Positions 53,353 to 63,100 of a DNA stretch of 64,000 nucleotides are shown here, in pieces. How positions within the stretch are numbered: position 1 is the first letter of the stretch; each line of letters starts with the position of its first letter. Made by a program: the position numbers and the translations under genes. Source of the DNA: Microvirga sp052114605 (GTDB lineage Bacteria > Pseudomonadota > Alphaproteobacteria > Rhizobiales > Beijerinckiaceae); NCBI RefSeq assembly GCF_052114605.1, contig NZ_JBFRFB010000005.1, forward strand, positions 1-64,000, in the 5' to 3' direction. A model generated the notes under the pieces. It searched no databases. It saw nothing but the letters and a program-made list of their open reading frames with translations, and had not been told where the DNA came from.

Positions 53353-53374
53353 CATATAAAGACATCTTTATATG
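53353..53374. promoter_or_regulatory. 22-bp perfect palindrome upstream of ahcY
   Basis: CATATAAAGA (53353-53362), CA, TCTTTATATG (53365-53374): ten-base perfect arms, 87 bp before the ahcY start. AT-rich in a GC-rich genome. Size and position resemble operators of ArsR-type S-adenosylhomocysteine-responsive (SahR-like) regulators of methionine-cycle genes; this assignment is inference. Confidence 0.75.
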
Positions 53375-53460
53375 TTGATTGCCTCCTCGGCCGCTCTCTG
53401 CTAGAGACAGCGCCAATTCACACCCAATCATCCAAATCCCAAGGGTAGACGGAGGCCAGC

Positions 53461-54861
53461 ATGGCTCAGGACTATATCGTTAAGGACATCGGCCTCGCCG
53501 ATTTCGGCCGCAAGGAAATCTCGATCGCCGAGACCGAAATGCCGGGCCTGATGGCCATTCGCGAAGAATACGGCCCGAAGCAGCCCCTAAAGGGCGCGCG
53601 CATCGCCGGCTCGCTCCACATGACCATCCAGACCGCGGTGCTGATCGAGACGCTTAAAAGCCTCGGCGCCGACATCCGCTGGGTGTCCTGCAACATCTAC
53701 TCAACCCAAGACCACGCCGCCGCCGCGATTGCCGCGGCCGGCATCCCGGTCTTCGCCTATAAGGGCGAGACTCTGGAAGAGTATTGGGACTACACCGCCA
53801 AGCTGTTCGACTGGCACGGCGGCGGCGTGCCGAACATGATCCTCGACGACGGCGGCGATGCTACCATGCTCGTCCACCTTGGCCTGCGCGCCGAGCAGGG
53901 CGATGTGGCCTTCCTCGACAAGCCGGGGGCTGAGGAAGAGGAAGTTCTCTTCGCGCTCATCAGGCGCCTCCTCAAGGAAAAGCCGAAGGGCTGGTTCGCG
54001 GAGGTCGCCCAAGCCATCAAGGGCGTGTCGGAAGAGACCACCACGGGCGTTCACCGCCTCTACATCATGGCCAAGGAAGGCAAGCTGCTCTTCCCGGCCA
54101 TCAACGTGAACGACTCGGTCACCAAGTCGAAGTTCGACAACCTCTATGGCTGCCGCGAGTCGCTCGTGGACGGCATCCGTCGCGGCACGGACGTGATGAT
54201 GGCCGGCAAGGTCGCCATGGTCGCCGGCTTCGGCGACGTGGGTAAGGGCTCGGCCGCCTCATTGCGCCAGGCCGGCTGCCGCGTGCTGGTGTCGGAAGTC
54301 GATCCGATCTGCGCGCTCCAGGCCGCCATGGAAGGCTATGAGGTCACCACGATGGAGGACGCCGCTCCCCGCGCCGACATCTTCGTCACCGCCACCGGCA
54401 ACAAGGACGTGATCACCCTCGATCACATGCGGGCCATGAAGGACCGCGCCATCGTCTGCAACATCGGCCACTTCGACAACGAGATCCAGGTCGCGGGCCT
54501 CAAGAACCTCAAGTGGAACAACATCAAGCCGCAGGTGGACGAGATCACCTTCGCGGATGGCCACCGCATCATCCTGCTCTCGGAAGGCCGCCTCGTGAAC
54601 CTCGGCAACGCCATGGGTCACCCGTCCTTCGTGATGTCGGCCTCGTTCGCGAACCAGACGCTCGCCCAGATCGAGCTCTGGAACAACGCCGGCAAGTACG
54701 AGAAGAATGTCTACACCCTGCCGAAGCACCTCGACGAGAAGGTCGCCTCGCTGCACCTGGAAAAGATCGGCGTGAAGCTCACCAAGCTTCGTCCCGACCA
54801 GGCCTCGTACATTGGCGTGAAGGATACCGGCCCGTTCAAGCCGGATCACTACCGCTACTAA
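53461..54861 (+). CDS. ahcY: adenosylhomocysteinase
   Basis: 466 residues, start set by GGAGG eight bases upstream. Splits S-adenosylhomocysteine into adenosine and homocysteine, relieving product inhibition of methyltransferases. SLHMTIQTAVLIETL and the substrate-binding Asp in MILDDGGDATMLVH, the Lys/Asp pair in NVNDSVTKSKFDNLYG, the NAD fold in AMVAGFGDVGKGSA, and the C-terminal KPDHYRY whose Lys/Tyr close the NAD site of the partner subunit. Single gene with its own terminator; likely controlled by the upstream palindrome. Confidence 0.98.
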   Translation: MAQDYIVKDIGLADFGRKEISIAETEMPGLMAIREEYGPKQPLKGARIAGSLHMTIQTAVLIETLKSLGADIRWVSCNIYSTQDHAAAAIAAAGIPVFAYKGETLEEYWDYTAKLFDWHGGGVPNMILDDGGDATMLVHLGLRAEQGDVAFLDKPGAEEEEVLFALIRRLLKEKPKGWFAEVAQAIKGVSEETTTGVHRLYIMAKEGKLLFPAINVNDSVTKSKFDNLYGCRESLVDGIRRGTDVMMAGKVAMVAGFGDVGKGSAASLRQAGCRVLVSEVDPICALQAAMEGYEVTTMEDAAPRADIFVTATGNKDVITLDHMRAMKDRAIVCNIGHFDNEIQVAGLKNLKWNNIKPQVDEITFADGHRIILLSEGRLVNLGNAMGHPSFVMSASFANQTLAQIELWNNAGKYEKNVYTLPKHLDEKVASLHLEKIGVKLTKLRPDQASYIGVKDTGPFKPDHYRY

Positions 54862-54885
54862 GACCTAAAGGTCTGCTAACTCTAG

Positions 54886-54913
54886 GAAAAGCCCGGCTTC
54901 GGTCGGGCTTTTT
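54886..54913 (+). terminator. rho-independent terminator of ahcY
   Basis: AAAAGCCCG and CGGGCTTTTT around GCTTCGGT, ~25 bp after the stop codon. Confidence 0.92.
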
Positions 54914-55217
54914 CATGTCCGGAAGCCTCGAATCGCTAAGCTTCCGTTGCGGCATGCGTGTGTCGCAAATGCAATACGTTTCCACCAATTGCGCACAGGT
55001 TCTCCAAAGGAAGATTAAGCTGGCCTTAACCCTCTTCCTGGCGGAGTCAGGGGTGGTCTAGAGTGAACGCGAATCGACCGGCTGCACCGCGTCCTGGATA
55101 GCCTGCCGGCAGTTCCGTTCATGCGTTTAAGCAGGATCACCTCTGTGGCGTCTCGAAAGACCTGCGGAGTGGAAATAATTTGGCCCGTTCCTCGGGCGTG
55201 GGCAAGGGAAGGACCGC
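54914..55217. other. intergenic region before the PAS kinase gene
   Basis: 304 bp. It contains GGAAGCC...AAGCTTCC (a weak hairpin near 54921) and then the leader of the downstream kinase with the ribosome site GGGAAGGACCGC. No gene, RNA or clear operator is seen. Confidence 0.5.
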
Positions 55218-57791
55218 ATGGCTGGGCACTCGAAGCATAGGGATGAAGGCGGAAGTGCAACGCGCGCTCCTACCCGCCTGCCCCGGCTTCGCACGCCCCT
55301 GACCCTGTCGCTGTTCACCGGCGCATCCGCTCCGGCCTTAGCCGCCGAGGGCGAGTTCCCGCTTCTCGACAGCGCCTCGGACCTTCTCGACTTCCTCACC
55401 TCCTTCGACCTTCATAACGCAGTCTATTTCGGCCTGTTCATGGGGTTGGTCGCCTTCTCGACCACCACTTCCCTGTTGCTGATGGGTGAACGGCGCCGCG
55501 CCTCCCGTGTCGAACGGACGCTTCGCAACGAACTCGCCACCCTACGCGGCTCGGACGATCTCGCGACGCTCCTTATGGGCTCGGAGCGTCAACTCCTCGT
55601 GAGCTGGCACGGGCGGGACGGCGAGGCGCGCTTCCAGGGCGATCCCACCATTCTCGGCGAAGGCGCTGCCGCCAAACGCGCGCTCGCCTTCGGCACCTGG
55701 CTCCAGCCGGGCGATGCGGCGGCGGTGGAAGCCGCCCTCGAGAACCTGAAGCAGCGCGGCGAGGCCTTCCGGCTCGTCGGGCAGACCCTCTTCAACAGCT
55801 TCATCGACGTGGAAGGACGCACCATCGGCGGACGCGCCATCCTGCGCCTGCGCGACGTGACCGGCGACCGCGCCGAATTGCTGAAGATGCGCACCGACCT
55901 CGCCACCGCGCGAAGCGACCTGCGCGCCATGACCATGCTGCTCGACGATGTGGCCTATCCGCTCTGGATCCGCGCCACCGACGACACGCTGCTCTGGGCG
56001 AACCAGGCCTATCTGCGTTCCGTCGAGGCGAAGGATCTCGACGATGCGATCAACCGCTCCCTCGAACTCCTCGGCCAGCCCACGCGCGAGGAATCGCGCC
56101 GTCAACGCAAGGACGGCACGACCTATTCCGCGCGCGTCACAGCGGTCGTTGCGGGCCAGCGCGCCGTGCTCGACGTGATCGAGCGTCCAACGTCGGGCGG
56201 CAGCGCGGGCATCGCGGTCGATGTGTCTGAACTTGAAGCGGTGCGCACCGACCTGCAGCGGCAGATGGATGCGCATGTGCGCACCCTCGATCAATTGCCC
56301 ACAGCCGTCGCGATCTTCGATGCAGGGCAGAAGCTCATCTTCAGCAATGCCGCTTATCAGCGCCTGTGGGGGCTCGACGGCGCCTTCATCGCCTCACGCC
56401 CGACGGACAGCGAAGTGCTCGACCGTCTGCGCGCCGCGCGCAAATTGCCCGAGCAGGCGGATTTCCGCGCGTGGAAAGCAGATTTTCTCACCGGCTATCG
56501 CTCCGTCGAGCAGCAGGAAACCTGGTGGCATCTGCCCGACCGCCGCACCTTGCGCGTGGTTATCAATCCCAATCCGCAAGGCGGCGTGACCTATCTGTTC
56601 GACGACGTGAGCGAGCGCTTCGAACTCGCCTCGCAGGTCAATTCTCTCACGCAGGTGCAGGGCGAAACACTCGACACGCTGAAGGAAGGCGTGGCGGTGT
56701 TCGGCTCCGATGGACGCCTCAAGCTGCACAACCGCGCCTTCGTGGAAATGTGGAATCTGCCGCCGGACATTCCGGCCGGGCATCCGCATATCGACATCAT
56801 CATCAAGTCCTGCCGCCTGCTCGCGCCGCAGGAGGAGCCGTGGGTGGACATTCGCGGCGCGGTGGCGGGCCTCGCCGACATGCGCATGGGCCTGTCCTGC
56901 CGCATCGAGCGGCGCGACGGCTCGGCGCTCGACTGCACCGCGCAGCCTCTGCCCGATGGGGCGACGCTTCTCAGCTTCACCGACGTGACCGCGAGCGTGA
57001 ACGTGGAGCGCGCACTCACCGAGCGCAACGATGCGCTGGAACGCGCCTCGCGGCTGCGCGACGAGTTCGTGCATCATGTGTCCTACGAACTGCGCTCCCC
57101 GCTCACCAACATCATCGGCTTCGCGCATCTTCTCGATGACGGCACTGCGGGCGAACTCAATCCGCGCCAGAAGGAATATACCGATCACATCGAGCGCTCG
57201 TCGAAGGCGCTTTTGGCGATGCTCAACGACATTCTCGATCTCGCCTCGATCGACACAGGTTCGCTGGAGCTGACGCCGGAGATCGTCGATATCCGCTCCA
57301 CCATCGATGCCGCCATGCGCGGGCTGGAGGATCGCCTCGCGGAATCCGCGCTTCATCTCCACATCGACACGCCGGACGACATCGGCACCTTCGTCGCCGA
57401 CGGCAAGCGCGTGCGACAGATCCTGTTCAACCTTCTCTCCAACGCGGTGGGCTTCTCCATGCCCGGCCAGACCATCCGGGTCTCGGCGCGCAAGCGTGGC
57501 GGCGAGGTGATCTTCGAGGTGAGGGACCAGGGGCGCGGCATTCCGCCCGAGGTCAAGGCGCGCATCTTCGAGCGTTTCGAAAGCCACACACTGGGCACCC
57601 GCCACCGGGGTGTGGGCCTTGGCCTCTCCATCGTGCGCTCTTTCGTGGAACTTCATGGCGGGCGCATCGAGCTTGCCTCCGCGCCCGGTCAGGGCACCAT
57701 CGTCACCTGCACATTCCCGAACGAGCGGCAGGAATCGCCCTCCGATGGCCGAACGGGACAATCTGCGCTAACTCCCATCGCGGCGGAGTGA
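55218..57791 (+). CDS. PAS-domain histidine-kinase-like protein lacking the canonical phospho-accepting His
   Basis: 857 residues. A short N-terminal hydrophobic stretch with an ALA/AE junction (about 30-44), then a transmembrane helix (VYFGLFMGLVAFSTTTSLLLMG, about 70-91). Several PAS-like segments follow to ~600. The dimerisation helix reads VHHVSYELRSPLTNIIGFAHLL: the position normally held by the phosphorylated His (xHELRxPL) is Tyr623. The ATPase domain appears complete (N box ILFNLLSNAVGFS, G1 EVRDQGRGIPPE, G2 GVGLGLSIVRSFVELHGG). It may signal by binding, or use His619/His620. Ends 8 bp before tsaE-amgK. Confidence 0.85.
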   Translation: MAGHSKHRDEGGSATRAPTRLPRLRTPLTLSLFTGASAPALAAEGEFPLLDSASDLLDFLTSFDLHNAVYFGLFMGLVAFSTTTSLLLMGERRRASRVERTLRNELATLRGSDDLATLLMGSERQLLVSWHGRDGEARFQGDPTILGEGAAAKRALAFGTWLQPGDAAAVEAALENLKQRGEAFRLVGQTLFNSFIDVEGRTIGGRAILRLRDVTGDRAELLKMRTDLATARSDLRAMTMLLDDVAYPLWIRATDDTLLWANQAYLRSVEAKDLDDAINRSLELLGQPTREESRRQRKDGTTYSARVTAVVAGQRAVLDVIERPTSGGSAGIAVDVSELEAVRTDLQRQMDAHVRTLDQLPTAVAIFDAGQKLIFSNAAYQRLWGLDGAFIASRPTDSEVLDRLRAARKLPEQADFRAWKADFLTGYRSVEQQETWWHLPDRRTLRVVINPNPQGGVTYLFDDVSERFELASQVNSLTQVQGETLDTLKEGVAVFGSDGRLKLHNRAFVEMWNLPPDIPAGHPHIDIIIKSCRLLAPQEEPWVDIRGAVAGLADMRMGLSCRIERRDGSALDCTAQPLPDGATLLSFTDVTASVNVERALTERNDALERASRLRDEFVHHVSYELRSPLTNIIGFAHLLDDGTAGELNPRQKEYTDHIERSSKALLAMLNDILDLASIDTGSLELTPEIVDIRSTIDAAMRGLEDRLAESALHLHIDTPDDIGTFVADGKRVRQILFNLLSNAVGFSMPGQTIRVSARKRGGEVIFEVRDQGRGIPPEVKARIFERFESHTLGTRHRGVGLGLSIVRSFVELHGGRIELASAPGQGTIVTCTFPNERQESPSDGRTGQSALTPIAAE

Positions 57792-57799
57792 CGTAAGCG

Positions 57800-59389
57800 A
57801 TGGTGAATGGATTGGCCCTCATGTCCGAGCACGATATTTCCCAGGCCGCGTGGATCGTCACGCTGCCCGACCACGCTGCAACAGAAGATTTCGCGCGGGT
57901 TCTCTCCGAGGAGCTGAAGCCTGGCGATCTCGTCACCCTGTCCGGCGGACTTGGCGCGGGCAAGACAACGCTGGCGCGCGCCCTCGTGCGGATTCTGGCG
58001 GGCGATCCGGAGCTGGAAGTCCCAAGCCCTACCTTCACGCTGATGCAGGTCTATGACGGCTCGCTCTTCCCCGTCGTGCATGCCGATTTCTACCGCCTGT
58101 CCGGCGGCTATGAGCTGGTGGAGCTGGGTTGGGAAGAGATGACGGACAACGCCGTCGCCCTCGTGGAATGGCCCGAGCGCGCCGACGATGCGTTGAAGTC
58201 CGAGCGCCTCGACATCCATCTCGATTTCGCACCGGGCGGCGGAGCCAAGGGCCGTGTCGCCATGCTCACCGGCACCGGCAGCTTCGCCTCGCGCCTCCAG
58301 CGCCTCAAGGCTTTCCGCAATCTCGTCGAGCGTTGCGGCTGGACGGATGCTGTGCGCATGCCCATGCAGGGCGATGCCTCCGTGATCCGATCCTACGAGC
58401 GGCTCGTGAAGCCCAATGGCGAAACCGCCCTGCTGATGATCTCGCCGCCGCGCCCTGTCGGCCCACCCGTTCGTCGCGGCAAGCCCTACACGACCATCGC
58501 GAAGCTCGCGGAAACGGTCCATGCCTTCGTTGCCATGGACAAGGGCCTGCGGGCGCTGGGCTTCAGCGCGCCCTACATCTATTGCGAGGACTTGGACACT
58601 GGCCTTCTGCTCATTGAAGACCTCGGCTCCGAGCCTGTAGTGGACGAGAACGGGCCAATCCCCGAGCGCTATGCGGAAGCTACGCGCCTTCTCGTGCAAT
58701 TGCACAGCACCGAACTGCCGCAGGTTCTTCCCGTCAGCGACGGCATCGAGCACTCGCTGCCGCCTTACGATCTCGAAGCACTTCTGATCGAGGTGGAGCT
58801 GCTGGCCGATTGGTACGTGCCGCACATCATCGGCTCGCAGCTATCCGGATCCGCGCGGGCGGAATTCGTCAATCTCTGGACGGAGACGCTGGGCGAAATT
58901 CTGTCCGCTCCCGCCACCTGGACCCTGCGCGATTTCCATTCGCCCAACCTGATCTGGCTGCCTGAGCGCGAAGGCCTGCAGCGCGTCGGCCTCATCGACT
59001 TTCAGGATGCAACGCTGGGCTCGCCCGCTTACGACGTCGCCTCGCTCCTGCAGGATGCGCGCGTGACCGTGCCCGCCGATCTCGAACTGAAACTCATTGG
59101 CCTCTATGCCCGCGAGCGTAAAAGCGCGGACCCGGCATTCGACGTGTCCGGCTTCGCGCGGGCCTATGCGATCATGGCGGCGCAGCGCGCCACCAAGATC
59201 CTCGGCATTTTCGCGCGCCTCGACCGCCGCGATGGCAAGCCGCATTACCTGCAGCACCTGCCCAGGATAGAGGCCTATCTCACCCGCAATCTCGCGCATC
59301 CGGCCCTGGCCAAGCTTAAAGTCTGGTATGAGACCTATCTGCCCAGGCTCATTCCGCTGGCCGACGATGATGCGCCTCCCTCGTCTTGA
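57800..59389 (+). CDS. TsaE (tRNA t6A ATPase) fused to AmgK-like sugar kinase
   Basis: 529 residues with two enzymes. The first ~150 are TsaE, with P-loop SGGLGAGKTTLARALV, VPSPTFTLMQVY and FYRLSGGYELVELGWEE, an ATPase needed for the t6A37 modification of tRNAs. From ~175 to the end is an aminoglycoside-phosphotransferase-like kinase: IRSYERLVKPNGETALLMI, catalytic loop LRDFHSPNLIW and metal-binding LIDFQDATLGSPAYDVASLL. The latter matches AmgK, an anomeric MurNAc/GlcNAc kinase, with murU next. ATG 57821 is an alternative start. Confidence 0.88.
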   Translation: MVNGLALMSEHDISQAAWIVTLPDHAATEDFARVLSEELKPGDLVTLSGGLGAGKTTLARALVRILAGDPELEVPSPTFTLMQVYDGSLFPVVHADFYRLSGGYELVELGWEEMTDNAVALVEWPERADDALKSERLDIHLDFAPGGGAKGRVAMLTGTGSFASRLQRLKAFRNLVERCGWTDAVRMPMQGDASVIRSYERLVKPNGETALLMISPPRPVGPPVRRGKPYTTIAKLAETVHAFVAMDKGLRALGFSAPYIYCEDLDTGLLLIEDLGSEPVVDENGPIPERYAEATRLLVQLHSTELPQVLPVSDGIEHSLPPYDLEALLIEVELLADWYVPHIIGSQLSGSARAEFVNLWTETLGEILSAPATWTLRDFHSPNLIWLPEREGLQRVGLIDFQDATLGSPAYDVASLLQDARVTVPADLELKLIGLYARERKSADPAFDVSGFARAYAIMAAQRATKILGIFARLDRRDGKPHYLQHLPRIEAYLTRNLAHPALAKLKVWYETYLPRLIPLADDDAPPSS

Positions 59390-59401
59390 GCCGGAGCGCT
59401 C

Positions 59402-60136
59402 GTGTCCCAGTCCCCTCAGTGCAAGCCCACCAAAGCCATCGTTCTCGCAGCGGGCCTCGGCAAGCGCATGCTGCCGATCACGGCGACCATGCCGAAACCC
59501 CTCGTGAAGGTCGCAGGGCAGAGCCTGATCGACTTCGCGCTCGACAAGCTGCACGAGGCCGGCATGGAAACGGTGGTGGTGAACGTGCACCATTTCGCCG
59601 ACATGCTGGAAACGCATCTGCGCGCCCGCGAATTCCCGCGCATCGTGATTTCCGACGAGCGCGATGAGCTGCTCGAAACAGGCGGCGGCGTGAAGAAAGC
59701 TTTGCCGTTGCTGGGACAAGATCCCTTCGTCACCTTCAATTCCGATTCCATGTGGATCGAAGGCCCGAACCCGAATCTCAAGCGCCTCGTGGACGCCTGG
59801 GACGGGGAGCGCATGGACATTCTGATGCTCGTCGCCCCGTTATCCACAAGTGTTGGATATGAGGGCCGCGGCGATTTTCACCGCGATTCTGACGGTCGCT
59901 TGCGCCGGCGCGGAAGCGACGACAAGTCCAATTTCGTCTACGCAGGCGTGGCGATCGTGAAGCCGGAACTCGTGCCCGGCACGCCGAACGGCGCCTTCTC
60001 GGCCAATGCCTTTTACGACCGCGCCATCGCGAGCGGCCGCCTCTACGGGTTGCCTCTCGATGGGCAATGGCTGCATGTTGGAGAGCCTCACACCATTGCC
60101 GAGGCAGAAAAGTGCCTTGCCGCCAACCAGCGATGA
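59402..60136 (+). CDS. murU: MurU-like nucleotidyltransferase (MurNAc-1-phosphate uridylyltransferase)
   Basis: 244 residues from GTG 59402. The NTP-transferase signature LAAGLGKRMLPITATMPKPLVKVAGQSLIDFALDKL contains the nucleotide loop (G-x-G-x-R) and the Lys of PKPL. FNSDSMW holds the metal-binding Asp. Downstream of the AmgK-containing fusion by 12 bp, so together they convert recycled MurNAc to UDP-MurNAc, bypassing de novo synthesis (as in pseudomonads). Substrate is inferred from the pairing. Confidence 0.87.
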   Translation: MSQSPQCKPTKAIVLAAGLGKRMLPITATMPKPLVKVAGQSLIDFALDKLHEAGMETVVVNVHHFADMLETHLRAREFPRIVISDERDELLETGGGVKKALPLLGQDPFVTFNSDSMWIEGPNPNLKRLVDAWDGERMDILMLVAPLSTSVGYEGRGDFHRDSDGRLRRRGSDDKSNFVYAGVAIVKPELVPGTPNGAFSANAFYDRAIASGRLYGLPLDGQWLHVGEPHTIAEAEKCLAANQR

Positions 60137-60145
60137 GGTTTTGTT

Positions 60146-63100
60146 GTGCCGAGCGAGTTGCCGCGCGTCTTTACGATCCCGCCGGGTTGCGCCTTTCTGC
60201 CGACCCTTGTGGACGCGCTGTTTGAGGGCCGCCTTGTCGGCCCGCTCTCCGATGGCCCCGCCTCCCTTGCCGACATCACCATCTACGTACCCACACGCCG
60301 CGCCACGCGTGCGCTGATCGCGCTTCTCGCCGAGCGCGGAGGCGGACGCGCGCAGCTTCTGCCGCGCATCGTCCCTTTGGGCGAAACCGATGAGGCGGAA
60401 TTCGAGCTGACCGGATTGGAGGGCACGCCGTTCGCGGAAACCGCCAGCCTGAAGCCGCCGATCCCGCCGCTGGAGCGCCGCCTGATCCTCACGCGCCTCG
60501 TGCAGCGCTGGTCGGCGGAAGTGGACCGCGCGTTGTTACAGCTCGGCCCCGACATTCCCTTCATGGTGCCCGCTTCTCCGGCGGATGCGGTGAACCTTGC
60601 AGGCGATCTCGAGACCCTGATGGATGCCTTCACCACGGAAGGTATCGACTGGCACGCGCTCGAACTCGCGGTGGATGCGGATTACTCGACCTATTTCGAG
60701 ATCACCCGCCACTTCGTACAGATCGCCAGCGAGAACTGGCCGAAGATTCTGGGCGACCGTCAGGCGAGCGATCCCGCGCAGCGGCGCACCGCCTTGATCG
60801 AGGCGGAGGCGCGACGCCTTTCGCGCGAACGGCCAGACAATCCCATCATCGTCGCGGGCTCCACCGGCTCGGTGCCCGCAACCGCGCATCTGATGGCAAC
60901 CATCGCACAGCTGCCGAGAGGCGCTATCGTGCTGCCCGGCCTCGACACCGATCTCGACGAGGAAAGCTGGAACACCATCGGCGGCATGGGCGATGACGAC
61001 AATGACCCCGTGCACAGCCATCCGCAGGCGGCTCTGCGCCGCCTCCTGGATAGGAACCTGCGCATTCCGCGCTCCGAGATTCCCACTCTCGGCGAAGTGC
61101 CGGAGCAGGCGAAGGACCGCAATCGCCTGCTCTCGGAAGCTCTTCGCCCCGCTGACACCACGGACCGCTGGGCTCTGTTTCAGTCCGAAGACCGTGTGGC
61201 GCTCGGCAAAAGCGGCTGCGAAGGCCTGACAGTCATCGAAGCCATGGACGAGCGCGAAGAAGCCTTGGCCATCGCCATTGCATTGCGCGAAACGCTTAGC
61301 CAGACGCGCAAGACAGCGGCTCTTGTCACGCCCGACCGTGCGCTCGCCACGCGCGTAACTGCGGAACTCGGGCGCTGGGGCTTAAGCGTCGAGGATTCCG
61401 CCGGCATTCCTCTGTCCGACACGCCCGCCGGACGTCTCGCGCGTTTGGCGGCGGAAGCGGCCTCCGACGACTTGAGCCCCGTGCGGCTGCTCTCCGTTCT
61501 CGCGCATCCGCTGGTACGTCTGGGATATTCCCGTGAGCAGATCGAGCAAGCAGCAAGCGTGCTGGAGATCGGCGTGCTGCGCGGCCCCGCACCCGCGAAA
61601 GGCATTGAGGGCCAGCGCGCCGCGCTCGCCACCCGACGCACGGAAAAGGACCACCGCACGCCGCGTCCGCGAGCGCGGCTAACGGAGGCGGATTGGGACC
61701 TCGCAGACGAATTGCTTCAGCGTCTCGGTCTCGCTTTCCAAAGCTTTACGCCTGCCTATCACGGCGAGGGTAAGCTCGATCTGATGGCGCTCGTCGCGCA
61801 CCATCGAGTCGCCGTCGAATGGCTCTGCGCGCCGCCCGATGGGGAAGAGGCCGAGGACGAGCCTTCCCGTGAGCCGCTCGCCGCGCTCTTCGACGATCTG
61901 GAGAATTCCGACATTCGCGCGGAGGAAGGCCATCCGTTGGAAGGCCGCCTCGTCGATTATCCGGCTTTCTTCACCGCGCTCGCCAAGCAGCAGACTTTAA
62001 GCCCCTCGCCGCGCACCACTCATCGCCGCCTGAAGATCCTCGGCCTTCTGGAAGCGCGCCTTCTGTCGGTGGATCGCGTGGTGTTGGGCGGATTGGACGA
62101 AGGCACTTGGCCGCCGCGCACGGTGACAGATGCATTCCTCAACCGGCCCATGCGCGCCCGCGTCGGCCTGATGCCGCCTGAGCGGCGCATCGGCCAGACC
62201 GCGCACGATTTCGTGCAGGCGCTCGGCACGCACGATGTGGTGATCACCCGCGCGCACAAGCGCGACGGCTCGCCCATGGTGCCCTCGCGTTTCCTGCAGC
62301 GCCTCAAGGCTTTTACGGGCAAGGAGGTGTGGGAGCGCATGACACGATCCGGCGAATATTACCGCCGCCTTGCGCGTACCTTGGATACACCGGAGCCCGC
62401 GCCTGCTCTGCCGCGTCCGCGCCCAAAGCCCGATCCGGTCCTGTTCCCACGCTCGCTCAGCGTCACCGAAGTCGAGACGCTGGTGCGCGACCCTTATTCC
62501 ATCTTCGCGCGCCATATTCTCAAGCTCGATGCGCTCGACGAGATCGCTGTCGCGCCCAGCGCGGCCGAGCGCGGCACGATCATCCACGACATCATCGGCA
62601 CCTTCAGCGAGCGCTATCCGAAAGCGCTGCCGGATAACGCGCAGGAGATCCTGCTCGGCCTCGGCACCGAAGCCTTCTTCAAGATCGAGCAGGCTTACCC
62701 TGAGCTTTATGCGGAATGGTGGCCGCGCTTCGAACGGCTCGCCGCGCAATTCGTGGTGTGGGAGCAGACGCGCCGCCCCGATCTCGTGGAGGTTCATGCC
62801 GAGCGCTCGGGCCGCCTGGCGATCCCACTGCCCGACGGCTCAATCTTCAATCTTCGCGCCCGCGCCGACCGGATCGAGCAGCGTCGCGACGGCGGATTCA
62901 CCATCGTCGATTTCAAGACCGGCCAGCCCCCGGGCGTGCGCGAGGTCTATGCCGGCTTCTCGCCGCAGCTGACGCTGGAAGCGGTGATGCTGATGAAGGG
63001 CGCGTTCAAGGGCCTGCCCATGGCGAAGGAGACGCCCGATCTCCTCTATGTCCACACCACCGGCGGACGCGAGCCGATCAAGCCACGCGATATCAAGCCG

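Noticed and set aside
56394..57761. 455-codon minus-strand frame inside the PAS kinase gene
   Set aside because: Shadow frame; the opposite strand holds clear PAS and ATPase motifs.
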